Shown in pieces: positions 16,466-26,191 of a stretch of DNA of 64,000 nucleotides. Positions within the stretch are counted from its first letter, which is position 1, and each line of letters starts with the position of its first letter. A model generated the notes under the pieces. It saw nothing but the letters and a program-made list of their open reading frames with translations, was not told the origin of the DNA and did no database searches. The stretch covers positions 1 through 64,000 of the forward strand of contig JBEHWJ010000002.1 in NCBI GenBank assembly GCA_040217755.1, given 5' to 3'. The translations under genes were made by a program, and so were the position numbers. Source of the stretch: PHAA01 sp040217755. Its GTDB lineage: Bacteria > Bacillota > Syntrophomonadia > Syntrophomonadales > Syntrophomonadaceae.

Positions 16466-17596
16466 ATGGGGATATATCTACACATCCCGTTCTGCCTGCG
16501 GAAATGCAGCTACTGCGATTTCTACTCCGTCCCCCGGGCCGATACTGAGCTTCTCGATCGATATACCAGCTGCCTGGTCCAGGAACTGACCCTGCGGGCT
16601 GCGGAATGGCGACTCCCGGTTGCCAGCATCTACTTTGGCGGAGGCACCCCCAGCCTGCTGGCTCCCCAGCACATAGAAAAAATATTGGCTGTCATATACG
16701 AACTCTACCGTCCGGAGGATGCCGCGGAGATCACGGTTGAGGTGAATCCGGCTACCATCAGCCGGCCGGGTTTGGAAGACCTGCGCCAGGCAGGGGTCAA
16801 TCGCCTGTCGATCGGCGTGCAGAGTTTTATCGATCGGGAACTGAACATCCTGGGCCGGATACATGACAGCCAGCAGGCCGGACAGTGCCTTAATTGGTCT
16901 CATCAAGCCGGTTTTGCCAATGTCAACGTGGATTTGATCTATGGGATACCCGGGCAAAATTGGGATGACTGGCGGACCAACCTGAATCAGGCGATGGATT
17001 ATGCTCCGCAGCATATTTCAACCTATCTGTTACAACTGGAAGCCGGTGTGCCGTTGGCCCGCCGGGTCGCTGCGGGAACCCTGGCCATGTTGACAGATGA
17101 AGAGGAGGCAGACCTGTACTATCGGGGCCGTGATTGCTTGCTGGAAGCCGGTTACGTTCACTATGAATTATCCAATTATGCCCGGAAGGGCTGGCAATGC
17201 CGGCATAATATAGGCTACTGGGGGGTGGGCGCCTACCTGGGCGTCGGAGTGGGGGCGGTCAGTTTCGACGGACGGCAGCGCCGCCTGAATAGCCCTCCCC
17301 TGGAAGAATACCTGACCGCCCTGTCAGGGGCGGCCCGACCGCATCAGCAGATACTCGAAACCATGGGCCATCGCGAGCAACTGGCGGAAGCTATGGTGAT
17401 GGGACTGCGGCAGGTGGCCGGGATTGACAGGAGCACCCTTTGCCGTCGCTTCGGAGCGGATGCCTGGGCGGATTATCAAACGACCATCGACCGCCTGGTA
17501 TCCCGGGACCTGTTGGTAGTCAATGACGACCGCGTCTATCTGTCACCCCGGGCATATTTCATCTCCAATGCCGTTCTGAGCGAGTTTTTGGATTGA
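16466..17596 (+). CDS. hemW: Radical SAM heme chaperone HemW
   Basis: 376 aa. HemW is a radical SAM protein that carries heme to respiratory proteins; older records call it oxygen-independent coproporphyrinogen III oxidase. The cluster motif is C10-x3-C14-x2-C17 (PFCLRKCSYCDFYS), the SAM motif GGGTPSLL, then SIGVQSF and the HemN-like C-terminal domain. It lacks the N-terminal extension of true HemN. The ATG at 16466 starts the family-typical MGIYLHIPFC four bases after the lepA stop; a GTG at 16445 overlapping lepA is possible. Confidence 0.92.
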   Translation: MGIYLHIPFCLRKCSYCDFYSVPRADTELLDRYTSCLVQELTLRAAEWRLPVASIYFGGGTPSLLAPQHIEKILAVIYELYRPEDAAEITVEVNPATISRPGLEDLRQAGVNRLSIGVQSFIDRELNILGRIHDSQQAGQCLNWSHQAGFANVNVDLIYGIPGQNWDDWRTNLNQAMDYAPQHISTYLLQLEAGVPLARRVAAGTLAMLTDEEEADLYYRGRDCLLEAGYVHYELSNYARKGWQCRHNIGYWGVGAYLGVGVGAVSFDGRQRRLNSPPLEEYLTALSGAARPHQQILETMGHREQLAEAMVMGLRQVAGIDRSTLCRRFGADAWADYQTTIDRLVSRDLLVVNDDRVYLSPRAYFISNAVLSEFLD

Positions 17597-17605
17597 TACT
17601 ATGGC

Positions 17606-17634
17606 TTGACAAGCGATGGTGCAAATGCTATTTT
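17606..17634 (+). promoter_or_regulatory. Promoter of the hrcA-dnaK operon
   Basis: TTGACA (17606-17611), a 17-base spacer and TATTTT (17629-17634), directly upstream of the CIRCE operator, which would overlie the transcription start. Confidence 0.8.
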
Positions 17635-17647
17635 TTAAGAAACCGGC

Positions 17648-17674
17648 TTAGCACTCGATGCGGGAGAGTGCTAA
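17648..17674 (+). promoter_or_regulatory. CIRCE operator (HrcA binding site)
   Basis: Perfect 9-9-9 inverted repeat TTAGCACTC-N9-GAGTGCTAA, identical to the CIRCE consensus. HrcA bound here should repress the whole chaperone operon until heat titrates it. Confidence 0.98.
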
Positions 17675-17690
17675 CAGATTGGGTGAGATT

Positions 17691-18722
17691 ATGCCATTGA
17701 CGGATAGGCAGAGACGAATACTGGAGTCGATAATAAAAGACTATGTTTCCACGGCTGAACCGGTTGGTTCCAGAGCGATGGTCAAAAAGCACGGTCTCAA
17801 TATCAGTGCTGCCACCGTCAGGAATGAGATGGCCGATCTGGAGGAGATGGGTTACCTGGAGCAACCCCACACTTCGGCGGGCAGGATTCCATCCGAAAAG
17901 GGGTTTCGTTATTATGTCGACTTCATGATGGAAAACGAAACGCCCAGCGCCGAACAGATGGGTCTGCTCCATCAGGCCCTGGACGACCGGATGCAGGAAT
18001 GGAATGACTTAGTCCAGCGGGTTGGATATTTCTTATCCCAGGTGACCAATTATGCCTCGTTTATTATCGTACCATCGGTAAAATTGAGCCAATTTCACAA
18101 CCTGCAGATCATCCCCATCCAGGAAGGGCAGGCTATTGTGCTGGTGGTAACCGACATCGGCATAATACTGCACCGCCGCATCTCGATTCCGCCTTCCATG
18201 CATCCCGATGAACTTAAGATGATAGGCGACCTGTTCAACCGGGCTTTGAGAGGCAAGAACCTCCATGAGATCAAAAGAGGTGATCTGATGGTCCTGCGCG
18301 ATGAGATAAAGAACCGGCGCAAGGTTATCGACAAAGCCCTGGAGGCTATAGATACTTTGCTGGACCACTCCCAGGATGACCGGGTCGTGATCACCGGCGC
18401 CTTAAATATAATCAAAGAACCGGAGTTCAAGGATCTGGATAAGTTGCGCAAGGTGCTCACCATATTTGAAGAGGATGGGCAGATCAAAGATATATTGCCG
18501 GACCAGATCAGTGAAGAAGTCGATATCAGGATCGGCAAAGAGAACAAATTGGAGGATATCAGGGAGATGAGCCTGGTTTTTGCCGGCTATAAAACGGCCG
18601 GCGAGATGGGCAAGATGGGGGTAATCGGTCCGGTGCGGATGGAGTATTGGAAAGCAGCCGGTACGGTGGAATCAGTCAGCCGTATTATCGATGAAATTGT
18701 AAACCGCTGGGGACTGAAGTAG
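17691..18722 (+). CDS. hrcA: Heat-inducible transcription repressor HrcA
   Basis: 343 aa. Winged-helix N-terminus (LTDRQRRILESIIKDYV, then ISAATVRNEMADLEEMGYL) with the conserved PHTSAGRIPSEKGFRYYVD segment, followed by the GAF-like core. The start is the ATG at 17691 behind GGGTGAG; an in-frame ATG at 17658 lies inside the CIRCE operator and is not plausible. HrcA binds the CIRCE site just upstream, giving autoregulation. First gene of hrcA-chaperonin-grpE-dnaK-dnaJ-prmA. Confidence 0.96.
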   Translation: MPLTDRQRRILESIIKDYVSTAEPVGSRAMVKKHGLNISAATVRNEMADLEEMGYLEQPHTSAGRIPSEKGFRYYVDFMMENETPSAEQMGLLHQALDDRMQEWNDLVQRVGYFLSQVTNYASFIIVPSVKLSQFHNLQIIPIQEGQAIVLVVTDIGIILHRRISIPPSMHPDELKMIGDLFNRALRGKNLHEIKRGDLMVLRDEIKNRRKVIDKALEAIDTLLDHSQDDRVVITGALNIIKEPEFKDLDKLRKVLTIFEEDGQIKDILPDQISEEVDIRIGKENKLEDIREMSLVFAGYKTAGEMGKMGVIGPVRMEYWKAAGTVESVSRIIDEIVNRWGLK

Positions 18723-18756
18723 AATCCCGGTCGCCGTCCCGCAGCAAGGAGATATC

Positions 18757-20313
18757 ATGTCCGATAACAGTATCCATAAAGGCGAAATAGACGAGAAGAC
18801 CCAAGCCCTGTTGAGCAACGCCAACGCTGCCCGTTTACTTGCCCAGACCATAGAGGGTACCATTGGACCCAAGGGTTTGGACATAATGATGGTCGGAAAC
18901 CTTGGCGATGTAGTGATCAGCAACGACGGGGTCACTATATTAAAACTGATGGCGGTTAATCACCCTGCAGCCAGGATGATCATTAACGCTGCCCGGGCCC
19001 AGCAGGAACGGGTTGGGGATGGCACTACCACTGCCACCATCCTGGCAGGGACACTGGTGGCGGAGGGCGCCAACCAGGTTATGAAAGGGGTACCGGTCAC
19101 CCAGGTAATCGAGGGGATCAAGCTGGGCGTGGAATGGAGCGTGCAATTAATCGAACAGCACAACCGCAGCGTCGCTTCAGTTGATGATCCAATCCTGTTC
19201 AACGTAGCAGTCACCGCCGGCCGGGATCAAAGGGATATCGCCGGTCTGGTGCTGGAAGGGGCCAGGATTGTCGGGCGCCAAAAACTGCTGGACCCGGATT
19301 ACAGGTTCTGTGATGCGGTGGTAGCCAGGGAAGGTGCCGTCAGTCAGGTATTTATGGGGACGGTCGTTAACCGCTCCCCCCTCAATAAAGATATGCCCAG
19401 GATTTTGGAGGGTGCCAGGATACTGGTTCTGGATGATGCCCTGGCACCAGAGGACATAGATAATGAATCCAGGCATACCGAAGCAGGTTTTCTGCATTAT
19501 CTGGAGAACAAGAAACGCTATGAAGGCAATTTACGCAAGATATGCGCGATGGGCGTAAATATGGTGTTGGCGGACCGCAGTATCGACGATATCGGCGAAC
19601 AGATCTTCACCGAAGCCCACATAATGGCGGTCCAAAGGGTATCGCGGCGAGAACTCGATACATTATGCAAGCACACCGGGGCCCGGAAATTAAAGAGGAA
19701 CGGCCTCAGCCTCCCTGAAGAGCAGCTAAACGGCTATCTGGGCCGTGCCGCCCGGGTCCAGGCAGATGATAAATTGGGCAGTATATCGGTGCGGGAAGGC
19801 GGCGGCTTGCCCCAGGCCACAGTCCTGGTGGGAGCCGCGACCGAAGAAGTTGCCGGTGAAAAGGAACGTATCGCCCGTGATGCAGCCGCAGCCGTACAGG
19901 CGGCGCTCCAAAAAGGCATCGTCCCCGGCGGCGGGGCCATAGAAGTGTGGACCGCCAGGCAGTTGGATAGGCTGGCTGGCGAAGTGAAAGGGATGGCGGC
20001 TTACGGGGTGCAAGCTGTAAAAGAAGCGCTCTTGCGTCCTTTCGCATGCATAGCTGCCAATGCCGGCTTTAATCCCTTGGAGAAGATAAGCCAGGTGATA
20101 GCCGAACAAAATCAAAACGAATCGAACAGCATAACGCTTGATTGCGACGATGGCAGTATGATCGACGCTTTTTCATGTGGCATCGTCGACCCGTCCCTGA
20201 TCAAGATACACGCATTGAAGACGGCCGGGGAAGTCGCCGCCGCGATTTTAAGAATCAATACCATAATCAAAATGAAAGATGGGGAATGTAATACACAGGA
20301 TTCGGTAGAATAG
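18757..20313 (+). CDS. Group II-like (group III) chaperonin, TCP-1/thermosome type
   Basis: 518-aa chaperonin of the archaeal/eukaryal type rather than GroEL. The equatorial motifs are GTIGPKGLD (35-42), LGDVVISNDGVTILK (49-63) with HPAA after it, and GDGTTTATILAG (87-98); IVPGGGAIEVW lies near 390. The SLGDVVITNDGATILK-like strand and the HPAA motif are group II marks; GroEL has a different sequence there. Such bacterial genes were described as group III chaperonins in Carboxydothermus, also within the dnaK operon. It presumably forms a double-ring ATPase with a built-in lid. The ATG follows AAGGAG. No GroES or GroEL gene occurs in this window. Confidence 0.92.
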   Translation: MSDNSIHKGEIDEKTQALLSNANAARLLAQTIEGTIGPKGLDIMMVGNLGDVVISNDGVTILKLMAVNHPAARMIINAARAQQERVGDGTTTATILAGTLVAEGANQVMKGVPVTQVIEGIKLGVEWSVQLIEQHNRSVASVDDPILFNVAVTAGRDQRDIAGLVLEGARIVGRQKLLDPDYRFCDAVVAREGAVSQVFMGTVVNRSPLNKDMPRILEGARILVLDDALAPEDIDNESRHTEAGFLHYLENKKRYEGNLRKICAMGVNMVLADRSIDDIGEQIFTEAHIMAVQRVSRRELDTLCKHTGARKLKRNGLSLPEEQLNGYLGRAARVQADDKLGSISVREGGGLPQATVLVGAATEEVAGEKERIARDAAAAVQAALQKGIVPGGGAIEVWTARQLDRLAGEVKGMAAYGVQAVKEALLRPFACIAANAGFNPLEKISQVIAEQNQNESNSITLDCDDGSMIDAFSCGIVDPSLIKIHALKTAGEVAAAILRINTIIKMKDGECNTQDSVE

Positions 20314-20327
20314 AGGTGACGAAAGGT

Positions 20328-20879
20328 ATGGCAGAAAATACCACCCAAAAGGTGAACGGGATTCCGGTGACCGAGGCTGAGGCGGTTGAGAGTAACCCGT
20401 CCGCGGAAAAGACACGGGAAGAACAGCTTACCGAGGAACTGCTCAAGTACAAGGAAGAAGCGGAAAAAAATTATGACAAATATCTGCGCGCCCTGGCTGA
20501 GGCTGAGAACACCAGAAAACGCAGCATCCGAGACCGGGAAGAGTATATCAAATACGCCAATGTGGGTATGGTCAAAAAGATTCTCCCCATCATCGACGAC
20601 CTGCAACGGGCTATAGAGGCAGCCAATTCGACCCGGGATATCGAGGCTATGTTGAAGGGTGTGGAAATGATCGCCGGGCGGCTGGATGAGGTTTTGATGG
20701 GAGAAGGGGTCACTGCTATCGAGAGCGTCGGTAAACCGTTCGACCCTCAATATCATGAAGCCTTGATGGTAGAGGCCAGTGAAGACCATCCACAGAACAC
20801 GGTTATCGAGCAATTTCAGACCGGATATGTGATGCATGATCGAGTAATCCGACCTAGCCTGGTAAAGGTTAGTTCATAA
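20328..20879 (+). CDS. grpE: Nucleotide exchange factor GrpE
   Basis: 183 aa. GrpE releases ADP from DnaK. A charged, glutamate-rich N-terminus leads into the long dimerisation helix (about 35-85, with LRALAEAENTRKRS), then the four-helix bundle and the beta wing with FDPQYHEALM. The start is the ATG at 20328 with GAGGTGA eight bases upstream; a GTG four codons earlier is less well placed. Lies 20 bases before dnaK. Confidence 0.95.
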   Translation: MAENTTQKVNGIPVTEAEAVESNPSAEKTREEQLTEELLKYKEEAEKNYDKYLRALAEAENTRKRSIRDREEYIKYANVGMVKKILPIIDDLQRAIEAANSTRDIEAMLKGVEMIAGRLDEVLMGEGVTAIESVGKPFDPQYHEALMVEASEDHPQNTVIEQFQTGYVMHDRVIRPSLVKVSS

Positions 20880-20898
20880 TATTTGGAGGTGTCTGGTA

Positions 20899-22716
20899 AT
20901 GGGAAGAGTAGTGGGGATTGACCTGGGTACGACCAATTCCGTCATCGCAGTGATGGAAGGTGGGGAAGCGGTCGTCATCAACAGTATCGAAGGGGAGAGG
21001 ATAACCCCGTCGGTAGTCGGTTTTTCCAAGACCGGGGAGAGACTGGTAGGCCGGGTGGCCAAACGTCAGGCGACGACCAACCCGGAGCGAACTGTTTCCT
21101 CCATAAAAAGACGTATGGGGACTGATTATAAAGTCAGTATAGACGGCAAAAAATATTCGCCGCCGGAGATATCAGCCATGATACTGCAGAAGATGAAATC
21201 CGATGCGGAAAGTTATCTGGGTGAAAAGATCACCAAGGCGGTGATCACGGTGCCAGCCTATTTTACCGATTCCCAGCGGCAGGCCACCAAGGATGCGGGC
21301 ACCATTGCCGGCCTTGAGGTATTGCGGATCATCAACGAACCCACTGCTGCGGCACTGGCTTACGGGATGGACAAGGAAGAGAACCAGACCATCATGGTAT
21401 TTGACCTCGGTGGAGGCACCTTCGACGTCTCCATATTGGAGATAGGGGATGGCACATTCGAGGTTAAGGCCACCAGTGGCAACAACCGGCTGGGCGGTGA
21501 TGACTTCGATGAGAGGATCATAAACTGGCTGGCAGATGAATTCAAGAAGGAGAACGGCGTAGATCTGACCAAAGATAAAATGGCCATGCACCGGCTCAAA
21601 GAGTCGGCTGAAAAGGCTAAGCATGAATTATCCAGTCTAATGAGTGCCGATATAAACATACCCTATATAACAGCCACCCAGGAAGGGCCCTTGCATCTGG
21701 AAAGAACCCTGACCCGCGCCCGCTTCAATGAGATGACCGCCGACCTGGTGGAAAAAACTGTGGGCCCCATGAAGCAGGCCATGAAAGACGCCAACCTCAA
21801 GGCTGCCGATCTTGACAAGGTCATCCTGGTGGGTGGTTCCACCAGAATACCGGCGGTTCAAGATGCAGTTAAAGCCTACACCGGCAAAGAGCCGTTCAAA
21901 GGCATCAATCCCGATGAGGTGGTTGGCCTCGGTGCCGCCATTCAGGCCGGAGTTTTAACCGGTGATGTAACCGATGTGGTTTTACTCGATGTCACCCCTT
22001 TATCGTTGGGGATCGAAACCCTTGGGGGAGTTTTCACCAGGATTATCGAGCGCAATACCACCATTCCCGTCTCCAAGAGCCAGGTGTTCACCACCGCTGC
22101 AGATAATCAACCCTCGGTCGATATCCATGTATTGCAGGGGGAAAGAAAGCTGGCCCAGCACAACGTGACCCTGGGTCGTTTCCAGCTGGCTGGAATACCC
22201 CCCGCCCCGCGGGGAATACCCCAGATCGAGGTAAAATTTGATATAGATGTCAATGGTATCGTCAATGTTACCGCTAAAGATCTGGCTACCAATAAAGAAC
22301 AGAAGATAACCATTACCTCTTCCAGCGGCCTAAGTGATGATGAGATCGAGCGGATGGTCAAAGATGCTGAGAAATTCGCCGAAGAAGACAGCCAGCGCTT
22401 TAAAGAGATAGAGGCCAGGAACGCCGCGGACAGCATATTATATCAAGTTGACAAAAACCTGAAAGAGTTTGAAGATAAGATAGACGAAACCGACCGGACC
22501 GCTGTCAATAATGCCAAAGAGCAGCTGCAGAAGGCCCTGGAAGGTGATGACATAGCCGAGATCGAGCGCTGCACCGGGGAATTGACCCAAGCCATGTATG
22601 CATTTACCAGCAAGATGTACCAGAATGTCAATCCCGAGCCAGGAGGGCCCGGCGGCGCAGACGAGGATATAATCGATGCCGACTATAACATGTCGGATGA
22701 TAAGGAAGGCAAATAG
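20899..22716 (+). CDS. dnaK: Chaperone DnaK (Hsp70)
   Basis: 605 aa, the normal length. The ATPase domain begins GIDLGTTNSV (5-14), has DLGGGTFDVS in the phosphate-2 loop and VGGSTRIPAV in the adenosine motif; the substrate-binding domain (LLDVTPLSLGIETLGG onward) and the helical lid follow. The C-terminal tail is glycine- and aspartate-rich but lacks the exact EEVD-like end of the cytosolic eukaryotic form, as usual in bacteria. ATG behind TTGGAGGTG. Confidence 0.98.
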   Translation: MGRVVGIDLGTTNSVIAVMEGGEAVVINSIEGERITPSVVGFSKTGERLVGRVAKRQATTNPERTVSSIKRRMGTDYKVSIDGKKYSPPEISAMILQKMKSDAESYLGEKITKAVITVPAYFTDSQRQATKDAGTIAGLEVLRIINEPTAAALAYGMDKEENQTIMVFDLGGGTFDVSILEIGDGTFEVKATSGNNRLGGDDFDERIINWLADEFKKENGVDLTKDKMAMHRLKESAEKAKHELSSLMSADINIPYITATQEGPLHLERTLTRARFNEMTADLVEKTVGPMKQAMKDANLKAADLDKVILVGGSTRIPAVQDAVKAYTGKEPFKGINPDEVVGLGAAIQAGVLTGDVTDVVLLDVTPLSLGIETLGGVFTRIIERNTTIPVSKSQVFTTAADNQPSVDIHVLQGERKLAQHNVTLGRFQLAGIPPAPRGIPQIEVKFDIDVNGIVNVTAKDLATNKEQKITITSSSGLSDDEIERMVKDAEKFAEEDSQRFKEIEARNAADSILYQVDKNLKEFEDKIDETDRTAVNNAKEQLQKALEGDDIAEIERCTGELTQAMYAFTSKMYQNVNPEPGGPGGADEDIIDADYNMSDDKEGK

Positions 22717-22744
22717 GTGAGGCTTATCAGGAAGGTGGGGAAAA

Positions 22745-23860
22745 ATGGCCTCCAAGCGAGACTATTATGATGTTTTGGGGTTGAGCAGATCGGCTGCTGC
22801 TGAAGAAATCAAGAAAGCCTATCGGCAGAAGGCGAAAAAATATCATCCCGATGTCAATAAAGAAGACGCCGATGCAGCCGAGAAATTCAAGGAGGTCGCC
22901 GAGGCATACGAAGTCCTCAGCGACCCCCAGAAGCGGGCCGCCTATGACCAGTACGGGCATGATGCCTTCGATCCTTCCCGCATGGGGGGAGGATTTACTG
23001 ATTTCAGCGGCATGGGTGGATTCGGAGATATATTCGACATGTTCTTTGGCGGGGCGGGAGGCCAGCGCCGCCGGGGGCCGCAGCGGGGCGCAGACCGGGA
23101 GGTAAGGCTCGACATTAGCTTCGAGGATGCCGTCTTCGGAGCTGAAAAAGAGATGGATCTGATGCGGGTGGAGAATTGCGAAAAATGTGACGGAAGCGGT
23201 GCTGAACCCGGCTCGGCGATCAACACCTGCCCGCAGTGCCAAGGCAGCGGCAAGGTCAGAAATGTTCAGAATACGCCTTTCGGGCGTTTTGAGACTACCC
23301 ACACCTGCAGCCGATGCAACGGGGAAGGCAGGGTCATCGAGAAACCCTGCACTGCTTGTAAAGGACGGGGCAAAGTCAAACGCAAACGGGCTATCAATGT
23401 ACGTATCCCGGCGGGGATAGATACCGGGGCCCGGCTGAGAATACAAAATGAGGGCGAAGAAGGTATACTCGGCGGTCCTCCCGGAGACCTGTATATCGTA
23501 GTGGTGGTCAAAAATCACCCTCACTTCAAGAGAGACCGTTATACCTTGATCTGCGACCTGGATATAAATATGGTACAGGCTGCTTTGGGGGCAGAGGTGG
23601 AAATACCGCTGCTCAGGGGTGACAGCCATCTGTTGCATGTTCCGGAAGGAACTCAACCCGGGGATATATTGACGGTGAAGAATAAGGGCATACCTCACCT
23701 GCAGGGAAGCCGTAACGGGGATCTGAAGGTTCGGATAAATGTAAAGATACCTACCCGCCTCAACAAAAGGCAGAAGGAACTCCTGGCCTCCCTTTTCGAA
23801 GGGGAAGACAAGGAGACCAAGAAGGGTTTGTTCGATAAATTGAAAGACGCTATGGGTTAG
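22745..23860 (+). CDS. dnaJ: Chaperone DnaJ (Hsp40)
   Basis: 371-aa type I J-protein. The J-domain has HPD at 34-36. A G/F-rich linker (about 75-115, MGGGFTDFSGMGGFGD) follows, then four zinc repeats (CEKCDGSG, CPQCQGSG, CSRCNGEG, CTACKGRG) and the C-terminal substrate domains. It delivers clients to DnaK and stimulates its ATPase. Thirteen bases before prmA. Confidence 0.97.
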   Translation: MASKRDYYDVLGLSRSAAAEEIKKAYRQKAKKYHPDVNKEDADAAEKFKEVAEAYEVLSDPQKRAAYDQYGHDAFDPSRMGGGFTDFSGMGGFGDIFDMFFGGAGGQRRRGPQRGADREVRLDISFEDAVFGAEKEMDLMRVENCEKCDGSGAEPGSAINTCPQCQGSGKVRNVQNTPFGRFETTHTCSRCNGEGRVIEKPCTACKGRGKVKRKRAINVRIPAGIDTGARLRIQNEGEEGILGGPPGDLYIVVVVKNHPHFKRDRYTLICDLDINMVQAALGAEVEIPLLRGDSHLLHVPEGTQPGDILTVKNKGIPHLQGSRNGDLKVRINVKIPTRLNKRQKELLASLFEGEDKETKKGLFDKLKDAMG

Positions 23861-23872
23861 GGGTCAGACTGT

Positions 23873-24793
23873 ATGAATTGGAAGGAATTCAGTGTACTCA
23901 CCGAGGGGGTTTGTGTCGAGGCCATCGCCGGTATTTTCCACAGCATGGGCTCCGGCGGGGTGATAATCGAAGACCCCCAGGCGGCCAGGAAATATATCAG
24001 TGAGAGATGGAAGCCGGAATCAGTTTCCGAGGATTTTCTCAACCATGAGTTTGTAGTCGTGAAAGCCTATTTTCCCGAGGACCGTGATGTCTTCGCAGCC
24101 TTTTCCCAATCGATAGAATTGGTGGAAGCCAATTTCCGGGTAAAATGTTCGGTCTTTATCGACGACGTCCGCAACGAAGACTGGGAGGAGAATTGGAAGA
24201 AATATTACCATACATTCAAGGTGGGCGAACGCCTGGTTATAAAACCGTCCTGGGAAGACTATGATGCCCGGGAAGGGGAAGTCATAGTCAATATCGATCC
24301 GGGGATGGCCTTCGGCACCGGTATCCACGCTTCTACCCGCTTTTGCCTCCGGTTTTTGGACCAATATGTCCACGGGGGCGAGAGTATTATAGATGCGGGA
24401 TGCGGTTCAGGAATATTGTCGATCGCCGCCGTTAAATTAGGGGCGGCCGGCGTTTTCGCCATGGACATCGATGAACTGGCCGTGCGGATAGCCAGGGAAA
24501 ACATAGCCCTGAACGGATTGACGGATAAGATCGAGGTACAGGCCGGGGACATAGTGGCCAACCTCCGCGCCCGGCAGGTGGACATGGTGCTGGCCAATAT
24601 CACTGCCGAGGTGGTGGTCGAACTCATACCTGAGGCGGCGGGGGTAATAAAAAGCGGGGGATACCTGTTTGGTTCCGGGATTGTCGACAGCCGTTGGCCA
24701 TTGGTGCAGAGGGCTTTGGAAGAAAGCGGTTTTGTGATCGAACAGGTCTTGCAGGACGTGGACTGGATCGGGGTGGCCGCTCGCCGCCGCTAG
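23873..24793 (+). CDS. prmA: Ribosomal protein L11 methyltransferase
   Basis: 306 aa. PrmA trimethylates lysines of ribosomal protein L11. The N-terminal L11-binding domain leads to DPGMAFGTGIHASTR and the SAM site DAGCGSGILSIAAVKLG, then VLANITAEVV. The common PrmA form reads FGTGxHxTT; here the last two residues are ST. It closes the dnaK operon as in Bacillus, but the usual rsmE gene between prmA and mtaB is missing. Confidence 0.94.
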   Translation: MNWKEFSVLTEGVCVEAIAGIFHSMGSGGVIIEDPQAARKYISERWKPESVSEDFLNHEFVVVKAYFPEDRDVFAAFSQSIELVEANFRVKCSVFIDDVRNEDWEENWKKYYHTFKVGERLVIKPSWEDYDAREGEVIVNIDPGMAFGTGIHASTRFCLRFLDQYVHGGESIIDAGCGSGILSIAAVKLGAAGVFAMDIDELAVRIARENIALNGLTDKIEVQAGDIVANLRARQVDMVLANITAEVVVELIPEAAGVIKSGGYLFGSGIVDSRWPLVQRALEESGFVIEQVLQDVDWIGVAARRR

Positions 24794-24883
24794 GGTACTG
24801 CGTTACACTCGCGGGCTATGCTTATTGATGAATCACGGGAATTCGATACGTTGCATTTAAACCAAGATCAGCAGGGAGATAAT

Positions 24884-26191
24884 TTGAAGAGGATATCTTT
24901 TTGTACCCTGGGCTGCAAGGTCAACCAGGTGGAAACCGAACAAATGACAGAGGATTTCTTAAGGCGGGGTTACCAGGTAGCGGACTATGGTGACCCTGTT
25001 GACGTTTGCATCATAAATACCTGTACCGTCACCCACATAAGCGACCGCAAGTCCAGAGCCATGCTGAGAAGGGCGATACGCACTAACCCAGCTGCGCTGG
25101 TAGTGGCTACCGGTTGCCTCGCGCAGGTAGACGCCGTTCAGATCGGTGCAATGGAAGGGGTGGGCCTAGTAGTCGGCAACCGGGCCAAGGAGCACATCGC
25201 TGCAATAGTGGAAACCTGCCTGGCCGGGGAGGGGCCCGGTCAATCGTTGTGGCTGGAACCGCCCTGCCCGCAGCAGGGATTAAGGCCATCCCTTTATTCC
25301 AGGCCCCACAAGCGCACCCGGGCCTTTGTCAAAATCCAGGACGGCTGCCAGAGCTTCTGCTCTTACTGTGTGGTCCCGTATGCCCGGGGGCAGGTTCGCA
25401 GCAAGAGACCGGATGATGTGGTGGCGGAGATAGTTCAATTAAGGGAACTGGGTTACAAGGAGATGGTTTTGACCGGGATCCACACCGGACAATACGGAAG
25501 GGATCTTGAGGATTGGGATGTTACCCGGTTGCTCGATTATATTTTAGGTCAAGTTACTGGTGATTACCGCATCCGTTTAAGCTCCATAGAACCTCTTGAG
25601 GTGACTGATCGGTTACTGGCGATGATGGCCACCGACCCCCGTATTTGCCGGCACTTGCACATCCCCTTACAGAGTGGCAGCGATCAGATTTTAACCTCCA
25701 TGGGGCGGCATTATACGCGGGACTATTATCGGCGATTGGTGCTCAAAGCAGCGGCTCTGCTCCCCACGGCGGCATTTACCGCCGATGTTATGGTGGGATT
25801 TCCCCGGGAAACCGACACCGACTTCCAGGCTACCTACGATCTGCTTGCGGAACTCCCTGTATATGATCTGCACGTTTTCAAGTATTCCCAACGGGCAGGT
25901 ACGCCGGCGGCCAATATGACCGGACAGGTGGAAGCGACGGTCAAGCAGCAGCGCAGCCAGGAATTGCTGGCCTTGGCCAATAGCAAGAAAAGGCAGTTTA
26001 TAGCGAAGCAGGTGGGTCAGGCGGTGCCGGTCGTAATCGAAAAAATGTTATCGGCCGGTATATATACGGGTCTCAGTGATAATTATATTGAAGTACACTT
26101 ACCCGGCCGGGGTGATATGGTGGGTGAACTGGTTACGGTGGTGATCGATGCAGCCCATCCCGATCTTGCTACCGGTCATGTGGTAGGTTAG
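24884..26191 (+). CDS. mtaB: tRNA t6A37 methylthiotransferase MtaB
   Basis: 435-aa radical SAM enzyme that adds a methylthio group to t6A37 of ANN-decoding tRNAs. The N-terminal UPF0004 domain holds a second cluster (CTLGCKVNQVE, INTCTVT, ATGCLAQ), the radical SAM motif is CQSFCSYC, and a TRAM domain lies at the C-terminus. I chose the TTG at 24884 with GGGAG five bases upstream, since KRISFCTLGCKVNQ follows directly; an ATG at 24818 lacks a ribosome site. Confidence 0.93.
   Translation: MKRISFCTLGCKVNQVETEQMTEDFLRRGYQVADYGDPVDVCIINTCTVTHISDRKSRAMLRRAIRTNPAALVVATGCLAQVDAVQIGAMEGVGLVVGNRAKEHIAAIVETCLAGEGPGQSLWLEPPCPQQGLRPSLYSRPHKRTRAFVKIQDGCQSFCSYCVVPYARGQVRSKRPDDVVAEIVQLRELGYKEMVLTGIHTGQYGRDLEDWDVTRLLDYILGQVTGDYRIRLSSIEPLEVTDRLLAMMATDPRICRHLHIPLQSGSDQILTSMGRHYTRDYYRRLVLKAAALLPTAAFTADVMVGFPRETDTDFQATYDLLAELPVYDLHVFKYSQRAGTPAANMTGQVEATVKQQRSQELLALANSKKRQFIAKQVGQAVPVVIEKMLSAGIYTGLSDNYIEVHLPGRGDMVGELVTVVIDAAHPDLATGHVVG

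Noticed and set aside
17658..17690. Upstream ATG for hrcA at 17658
   Set aside because: It lies inside the CIRCE operator; the ATG at 17691 has a proper ribosome site.
18757..20313. Reading the chaperonin as GroEL
   Set aside because: The equatorial motifs and the SNDGVTILK/HPAA region are of the group II type; no groES lies before it.
22727..23698. 323-codon frame opposite dnaJ
   Set aside because: Antisense shadow; dnaJ motifs in the other strand are unmistakable.
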